Assembly (NCBI GenBank): GCA_036346255.1
Contig: CM070617.1
Coordinates: forward strand, 29,005,080 to 29,069,079
Direction: 5' to 3'
DNA: 64,000 nucleotides
Source of the DNA: Ampelocalamus luodianensis
Taxonomy: Eukaryota; Streptophyta; Magnoliopsida; Poales; Poaceae
Part shown: positions 58,901 to 64,000 of the stretch, piece by piece
Numbering within the stretch: the first letter of the stretch is position 1
Layout: every line of letters begins with the position of its first letter
Position numbers and translations under genes: made by a program
The notes under the pieces: generated by a model
Databases searched by the model: none
What the model saw: only the letters and a program-made list of their open reading frames with translations
What the model was told of the DNA's origin: nothing

Positions 58901-61689
58901 GGATTGTCTCTCCTTGTGTTCATGCACCTATGTTAGCAACTTCCAGAGTAAGTATGCAGGGAAACAACAATCATAATTTCATACTCTCGTTATCTAGATG
59001 GTTTCAAATTAAGATTTCTCACATTTATAATCAGTATGAAACACCTCTGCTGTTCTGCAATAAACATAGAATCTTCTTCACTAGGGAAAATTCTCTTACT
59101 TTTGCGTTCTATCTTTATACCAATACAGATTATGTTCCTTATCAGATAAAAAGCTAGGAACTTAAGATGTACATGTTAAAATTGCAGTGTTCCCCTAGGC
59201 GCTAGTCGGGTGGCAGACTAGCGCCTAGCGCCTAATCGCCGCCTAGGCGGGGCTAGGCGTCCGCCTAGGTGAGAGGGGTGCGCCTAGCGCCTAGGCAGGC
59301 GCCTAGGGGAACACTGTATATATATATATATATAGACACACACACACACTTGAAATATAGAGTTACTAGTCTATTGTGTATGGTAGGCCCATGTGGCCCA
59401 TATATGAGTGTGTATATAACCCCTCATAATCAATAGAGAAGGCTGAGAAGCCATTCATAATCTAACATGGTATCAAAGCCTAGGGTCTAGACCCGGTCCA
59501 GCCGCCGCCACCCTTGCCATCAGCGGCAAGCCTCTGGCGAGCCACCATCAGCATGCTACCTCATTTCCTCTCCCTCTCCCGTGGTTCGTCTCTTTCCACG
59601 TCCACCGTCGTTACCATCCATCGTCGGAGGCTCTATTCTTCTCGATCCGGCCCTTCTATCGTCGTCGCCGGCCGGATTCGGCCGGATCTAGCGTCGATTG
59701 GTCTCAGCTCGGATCTGTCGTCGCCGGTTTGTCTTGGCCCTCCACCCTGGTGTTGTGGCTCTGTGCCTTCAGAACTTCAAGTGGCAGATTTCTTCACCAA
59801 GACACAGACTTGTGAGCATCATCATCTTCATCTACTCAAACTCAATGTTTCTTACCTACCTTGAGTTCGAAGGTGGGTGTTAATGTATATATCCTTGAAA
59901 TATACTAGTCTATTGTATATGGCAGGGCTCGTATGGCCCATGTAGCCCATGTATGGGTGTGTATATAACTCCTATTGATCTATAGAGAAGGCCAATGAGC
60001 CATTCACAGCATTCTAACATGAATAAGTAATACATTCTTTCTCACTCTTCCTAAAAATATAACAGGATAAGATCATATGGAACATGAAAAATACACTTCA
60101 GTTTGCAAAATGGGGCAAGAGTACAAGCATGGGTTCACAAATAAGGGTATTGTAACTTTTTCCTTCAAAGCTTTGTTAGCACTGTAAATTGAATTACATA
60201 AAGCAATTTACCTTCCAAGACCTTGAATGACTTCTGGAGAGACACTAAACCTTTCATTTGGTGGAGACTCCAAAAAAAGGTTGACAATGATCGGGACAAG
60301 CTTTTCTATAAATAGAATACCCCAGCCACAGCCCACTACATTATCCACTTTTGTGCCACTGCCATTGAGATGGCTTCGTTCAACTGTAGCCATGGTAAGT
60401 TACACACAAATTACTCAAGAAGAGATCATATTTCCTTAAATTATGCAAACCTGTATATAAGATATGATAACATGTCTTACCAAAAGCTTGCTTTGCGCCA
60501 TTTACCAGTGCATCAGAATTCTGCTCATGTATTTCTTTACTATTCTTTTGCAGGGGGCCTTCGTGTCCGTTAAGATAGCATAGAAGCTCAAGGAGGAGAG
60601 GTGACCACATTGAAGATAACATAGTTGTTGGGCGTAGCATAGGAATAATTTCCAAGATACCACGTTGTACAACAGGGATACTACCCTAAAGCATAAAATA
60701 CAAATTGAGACATGAAATAACACAGCAAGCACCCTATTCTAAAGCATGGAAGTTGTCAACATAGAAACATGGAATAAAAAACACATTCCACGACTATCTA
60801 GGGGGAAATGAAGACTAAAGGCTTCTTTCATGGTGTATTCTCATGACCAGTGGTCACAAAACAAGAACCATGGAATAAATAAGCACATCCCAAGACTATC
60901 TAGGAGAAAAATAAAGATTTAAGGCTTCTTTCATGGTGTAATGCCCAGGGTTCACAAAACCAGAACCAGACTGGTTGTGGGGGGCCGTTAGCTTTTTGGG
61001 AAGCGGACAGTAAACCGATGGTTCCCAGAATCTACTTGAAAAATCCCGACTCAGCCCAAAACAATTGGAATCGGTCAAAAAAGGATGTAAATCAGAGTAA
61101 CTTGCAGATGGCAGTAACTTGTTAGGCTGGTTTGACCACAAATAGGTGGGAACCAGCAAGTTCTCACTGGTTTTCTGAGCCCTGCTCATGCCCACATTCT
61201 TCCTTTCTGTAAGTGCAAACATACACCACTCCCCACAGTTCATGTACTGGGATGGCTGACCAATGTAAAATACCCAAATACTTTGCATACAAGACACTTC
61301 TAAAGTTCTACGGTTGCACTCCGTAGTGTAGCAAAATGAAACTAATGAAAATGTACATTCACGAGCATACCAATTCACTATCATAATCTGTAGGATTCAT
61401 GGAACTCTTAATCATCAGATGCATAACAGCCATGAGCCTTAGATACATGTCATCATTAAATAGAGATTGTGCTTGAACATAAAGATCTCCTGCATGGATG
61501 AAACACAATTAGTAGCTCATTGCAACATATGAAACTTACAAGAAAACGTCAGTTATCAAAATTACCAAGACCACGAAGGACCTCTTGCTTCACTTTATCA
61601 GCTGAGTCACTCTTATAGTTTGGTGAAGTTTGAAGAACAAGTTCATAAATATCAAGAACAGATTTGACATAGGAGGATTCTAGATTGCC
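55984..61689 (-). CDS. MON2-like protein, C-terminal exons, one frameshift
   Basis: MON2 is a large Arf-GEF-related scaffold at the trans-Golgi/endosome. Nine GT-AG exons on the complement encode about the last 500 residues: 61566-61689, 61371-61489, 60481-60685, 60212-60383, 58597-58927, 58294-58433, 57785-57906, 57427-57627 and 55984-56062. Family phrases include TRRDNPRGTLWRISAECFNR, RARFWKVVADVYETFLVG, LDRCASRTGSLPLQTV and the C-terminus VRELVQVLLRLISSELGL. Exon phases agree except in 57427-57627. There the frame changes at a G3A4 run (57493-57499): the sequence needs one more base to read LLSLLPTFSELVVSR and match the phase of the last exon. Either the gene is newly broken or the base call is wrong. 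The 5' exons lie beyond the hAT transposon to the right. Introns carry a copia remnant and a small hAT MITE. Confidence 0.85.
59174..60019 (+). mobile_element. Internally deleted Ty1-copia element in a MON2 intron
   Basis: LTR copies lie at about 59174-59467 (the left one split by a MITE) and 59878-60019, sharing ACTAGTCTATTGT, GTGTGTATATAAC and ATAGAGAAGG. The primer-binding site TGGTATCAAAGCC (59468-59480) follows the first. The last about 80 bp before the second encode LQVADFFTKTQT, the end of copia RNase H. All other coding sequence is deleted. The flanks (GTACA, TGAAT) do not match, so no target duplication is confirmed. Confidence 0.75.
59185..59316. mobile_element. 132-bp hAT-type MITE with palindromic interior
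   Basis: Perfect 18-bp inverted ends, CAGTGTTCCCCTAGGCGC, enclose an interior made almost wholly of CGCCTAGGCG-type inverted motifs, giving strong hairpin potential. The ends suit plant hAT elements. No 8-bp duplication is visible, perhaps because of TA expansion on the right. Confidence 0.75.
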
Positions 61690-62091
61690 CTGAAAAAAAT
61701 GTACATGATAACATGAAACAAAAATTCATGATGCTTTTATTATGTACATAATATCTGAAACATGTATTCGAGCTTCTTATGGAAATAATATCTGAAACAG
61801 TGTGACAGGTCCAATGCATGCCATTTCAACCACAGTGAAAGTATAAATCAAGTTCTTTTAGAGGAAAGCATAAACAAAGTTGTAAACTTTGAAGAACAAG
61901 CAGGCTTCTTGAAGTCACATCACCACCTCAGGGTTGTGAAAAGTTTCTTGCTAGTTTCGTTCAGACATAACAAAAACCATAAAGCAGCCAGTGCAATCGT
62001 AAATCATAACAACAGTCATCACGTAACTACATTTCTCTAACAGCTTGCATTTCGAACATGGTGCCTACATAAACAAATACACAACCCTGTC
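61690..62091. other. MON2 intron sequence, no gene
   Basis: AT-rich sequence between the first MON2 exon in the window and the hAT element. No further exon was recognised. Confidence 0.5.
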
Positions 62092-62097
62092 CATGGT

Positions 62098-62225
62098 TGT
62101 TAAAGCGTCGCTTAAGCGATGCTTAGGCGGTCAGGGAGGCATCGCCATAGCCCCGCCTTGCCAAGCCTGTTAAGCGACGCTTAGGCGGTCAGGGAGGCAT
62201 CGCCACTGCCCCGCCTTGCCAAGCC
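62098..62225. repeat. Subterminal direct repeats of the hAT transposon
   Basis: Two adjacent copies differ mainly by an extra segment (CGTCGCTTAAG region) in the first. Such subterminal arrays bind hAT transposases in known elements; here that role is inferred. Confidence 0.7.
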
Positions 62226-62778
62226 TAGCTATGGCATCCGCCTCACGGCCGAGGTGTCCCCATGGTGTCGCTTGGGCGGTGTATGGCGTCGGGGACAGCT
62301 AAGGCAGACACCAGAAGAAGGCTCTAGCGCAATACTAGAGGGGCCAGCGGGAAAAAATTGAAGAGCATCTGAGCCTAGATGTGTGAACCCTAGCATCACC
62401 ACTGTCCCCATCGCGCCTCCATCCCCCTCACACTGGCCATCTGCTGCGCCACCGTCCCTGTCGCGGTATCACCCTCCAGATACAGGTACACCTTCCCCTC
62501 TTCTCCCCCAGATCCTCCCCCTCCCTCCTGGCTTTCCCGCCTCCCCTCCCCCTCCCGGCCGCCACCGTCTCCCACGCCTCCCCATCCTCTGTTCCTCCCG
62601 GCCTCCCCCTATCTGCGTGAGGGAGGCGGGGAAGAACAGAGTAGGCAGCGTCGGGGAGATGAATAACAGAGGAGGGGCGCTGAGAGGTGAATAACAAAGG
62701 AGGGGCGCCAGGGATCGAACAGAATAGAGGCTAATATTTATGCTCTCTACCTCTCTCTAATGTAGAAGCACTACAAAA

Positions 62779-63954
62779 ATGGCAACTACAAGTATTGCAT
62801 CCTTCGAGGCCGTGTATGATCCAAAGACCGATCCAAAACAGAAGGCAAAGTCTAATGATCCGGGATGGAAGTATGACTCTTGTCCAGTTATTCACAACCG
62901 AGATTTGGTCCAATGTTCGCTTTGTGACCAGAAGATATCGGGAGGAGTCAAAAGGTTGAAGGAGCATCTTGCGAGTGGGTTTGGAGACATCCAAGAATGT
63001 GCCAAGACTACAACAACAATCATGAAAGAGATGCGAGAAGCTTTGTACAAGGACAAGAGGGGCAAACCACTCTTCCTAGATTATGATAAAGAAAGAGGAG
63101 AAGTAGGAGAAGATGAAGATGTGAGTGTGATAGCAACCAACAAGGAGTCCCAAGCCTCTATTGTGCAACTAAGTTCTGGATCAGCCGCCAAAAGAAATCA
63201 ATCTATCCTTCAATTTAGGGTTCCAGCACCAAAGAAGGCAAAGGAGACTAAGTCCATTAGTGCTATGCTTCGACCAACACCTGCAGAGGTTGTAGAGCAA
63301 AGACATGCCAAGGTGTCGGCTCAAAGTAGCATTCAGTCCCGCATGAAGACCAACAAAGAAAGGTATGCCGTCAACTTGGAGATAGCCAAATTCTTCTATG
63401 AGTGTGGCGTACCATTTAATGCCACAAACTCAAGGCAGTTCGAGATTGCTATGGAGGCCGTTGCGCAATACGGTTCTAGGTACAAGCCTCCTAGTTACTA
63501 TGAGCTGAGGGAGCCATTGCTTGAGGAGGTTGTTAAGGAGACAGATAATTCGAGGGTGAAGCATGAGGAGGCGTGGATGCAATATGGTTGCACACTCATA
63601 TCGGATGGATGGACGGATAGAAGGGGACGCCACTTGATTAACTTTCTTGTCAACAGTTTGGATGTGACTTTCTTCTTGGAGTCTGTTGATGCATCAAGTG
63701 ACTCACAGGATGCAATGATGCTAGCCGATTTACTAGAGAAGATAATCGAGAACATTGGCAAAGACAAAGTTATTCGAGTTGTCATAGATAATGGTGCTAA
63801 CTATAAGGCAGCGAGCAAGCTTCTAATGGAGAGGATTCCTACACTGTTTTGGACTCCTTGTGCTGCACATTGCTTGGACCTTATGTTGGAAGATATAGAT
63901 AAGTTGAAGGAATTAAGAAGCCTATTGCACGTGCTCAGCATCTCACCACATTAA
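62779..63954 (+). CDS. hAT-family transposase, N-terminal part, frameshifted near the 3' edge
   Basis: The protein starts MATTSIASFEAVYDPKTDPK. A BED-type zinc finger spans about residues 40-76, with C46, C49, H63 and C74 in QCSLCDQKISGGVKRLKEHL. A DUF659 domain follows at about 245-375: YYELREPLLEEVVKE, ISDGWTDRRGRHLINFLVNS, VIRVVIDNGANYKAASKLLM and TPCAAHCLDLMLEDI. This is the usual layout of plant hAT transposases. The frame ends at a TAA (63952-63954) only because of an apparent one-base deletion at about 63909-63913 (GAATTAAG). In the next frame, IKKPIARAQHLTTLIYRHGR continues as family sequence to the window end. The copy is therefore probably inactive unless the base call is wrong. Confidence 0.85.
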   Translation: MATTSIASFEAVYDPKTDPKQKAKSNDPGWKYDSCPVIHNRDLVQCSLCDQKISGGVKRLKEHLASGFGDIQECAKTTTTIMKEMREALYKDKRGKPLFLDYDKERGEVGEDEDVSVIATNKESQASIVQLSSGSAAKRNQSILQFRVPAPKKAKETKSISAMLRPTPAEVVEQRHAKVSAQSSIQSRMKTNKERYAVNLEIAKFFYECGVPFNATNSRQFEIAMEAVAQYGSRYKPPSYYELREPLLEEVVKETDNSRVKHEEAWMQYGCTLISDGWTDRRGRHLINFLVNSLDVTFFLESVDASSDSQDAMMLADLLEKIIENIGKDKVIRVVIDNGANYKAASKLLMERIPTLFWTPCAAHCLDLMLEDIDKLKELRSLLHVLSISPH

Positions 63955-64000
63955 TTTACAGGCATGGGAGGCTTCTTAGTGCAATGAGGAGAAGACAGGT

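Larger units (their letters stand above)
62092..64000 (+). mobile_element. hAT-type transposon, left end to beyond the window
   Basis: The left end begins near CATGGTTGTTAAAGCGTCGC and has GCG-rich subterminal repeats of GCTTAGGCGG, as in plant hAT elements. Two units of about 58-70 bp (62098-62167 and 62168-62225) share GGTCAGGGAGGCATCGCCA and GCCCCGCCTTGCCAAGCCT. A GC-rich leader (62380-62700) precedes the transposase. The right end is outside the window, so the terminus and target duplication are unproven. Confidence 0.65.

Noticed and set aside
60896..61384. Minus-strand 162-codon frame next to a MON2 exon
   Set aside because: It reads through the intron after exon 61371-61489; splice signals at the exon border are good and the intronic part has no similarity to MON2.

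Overview
The window is plant nuclear DNA from a grass (Poaceae), probably Oryza or a close relative. The basis is GC-rich first exons followed by AT-rich GT-AG introns, dense nested Mutator-like, hAT, MITE, TRIM and Ty1-copia elements, and genes whose exons read as grass dymeclin, SRP54 and MON2. The genus is inferred; no search was run.

Layout. 1-5623: a miniature LTR retroelement whose left LTR is split by a 4.7 kb Mutator-like element (MULE) with 9-bp target-site duplications (TSDs). 6362-7320: exon-like segments of an unrecognised + strand gene, apparently broken. 8607-16339 (-): a complete 18-exon dymeclin gene carrying a 279-bp TRIM element in one intron. 16600-20325: repeats with no supportable gene. 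20326-24489 (-): truncated Ty1-copia element. 24527-31151 (+): the 3' end of a homocysteine S-methyltransferase gene, killed by a nonsense codon and split by a full-length 6.2 kb Ty1-copia element (24767-30999, -). 31727-37186 (-): an intact 9-exon SRP54 gene, with a truncated LTR element in intron 2. 37640-43110 (-): a decayed third Ty1-copia element. 43640-48060: two inverted TTGTTGCA-rich arms flanking a mitochondrial SSB pseudogene that is itself interrupted by a 1.5 kb MULE. 48987-50177: a non-autonomous hAT-like element. 50240-55490: LTR-like sequence, a minisatellite, AT microsatellites and a MITE. 55984-61689 (-): the 3' half of a MON2-like gene with one frameshift and intronic insertions. 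62092-64000 (+): a hAT-type transposon whose BED/DUF659 transposase runs off the window with a late frameshift.

The host genes share a secretory-pathway theme: SRP54 targets nascent proteins to the ER, dymeclin acts at the Golgi, and MON2 acts at the trans-Golgi/endosome. They are separate transcription units, all on the minus strand, and their adjacency is probably coincidence. No operon-like or new defence-type system was seen; the window's interest lies in nested transposition and in host genes caught while decaying.
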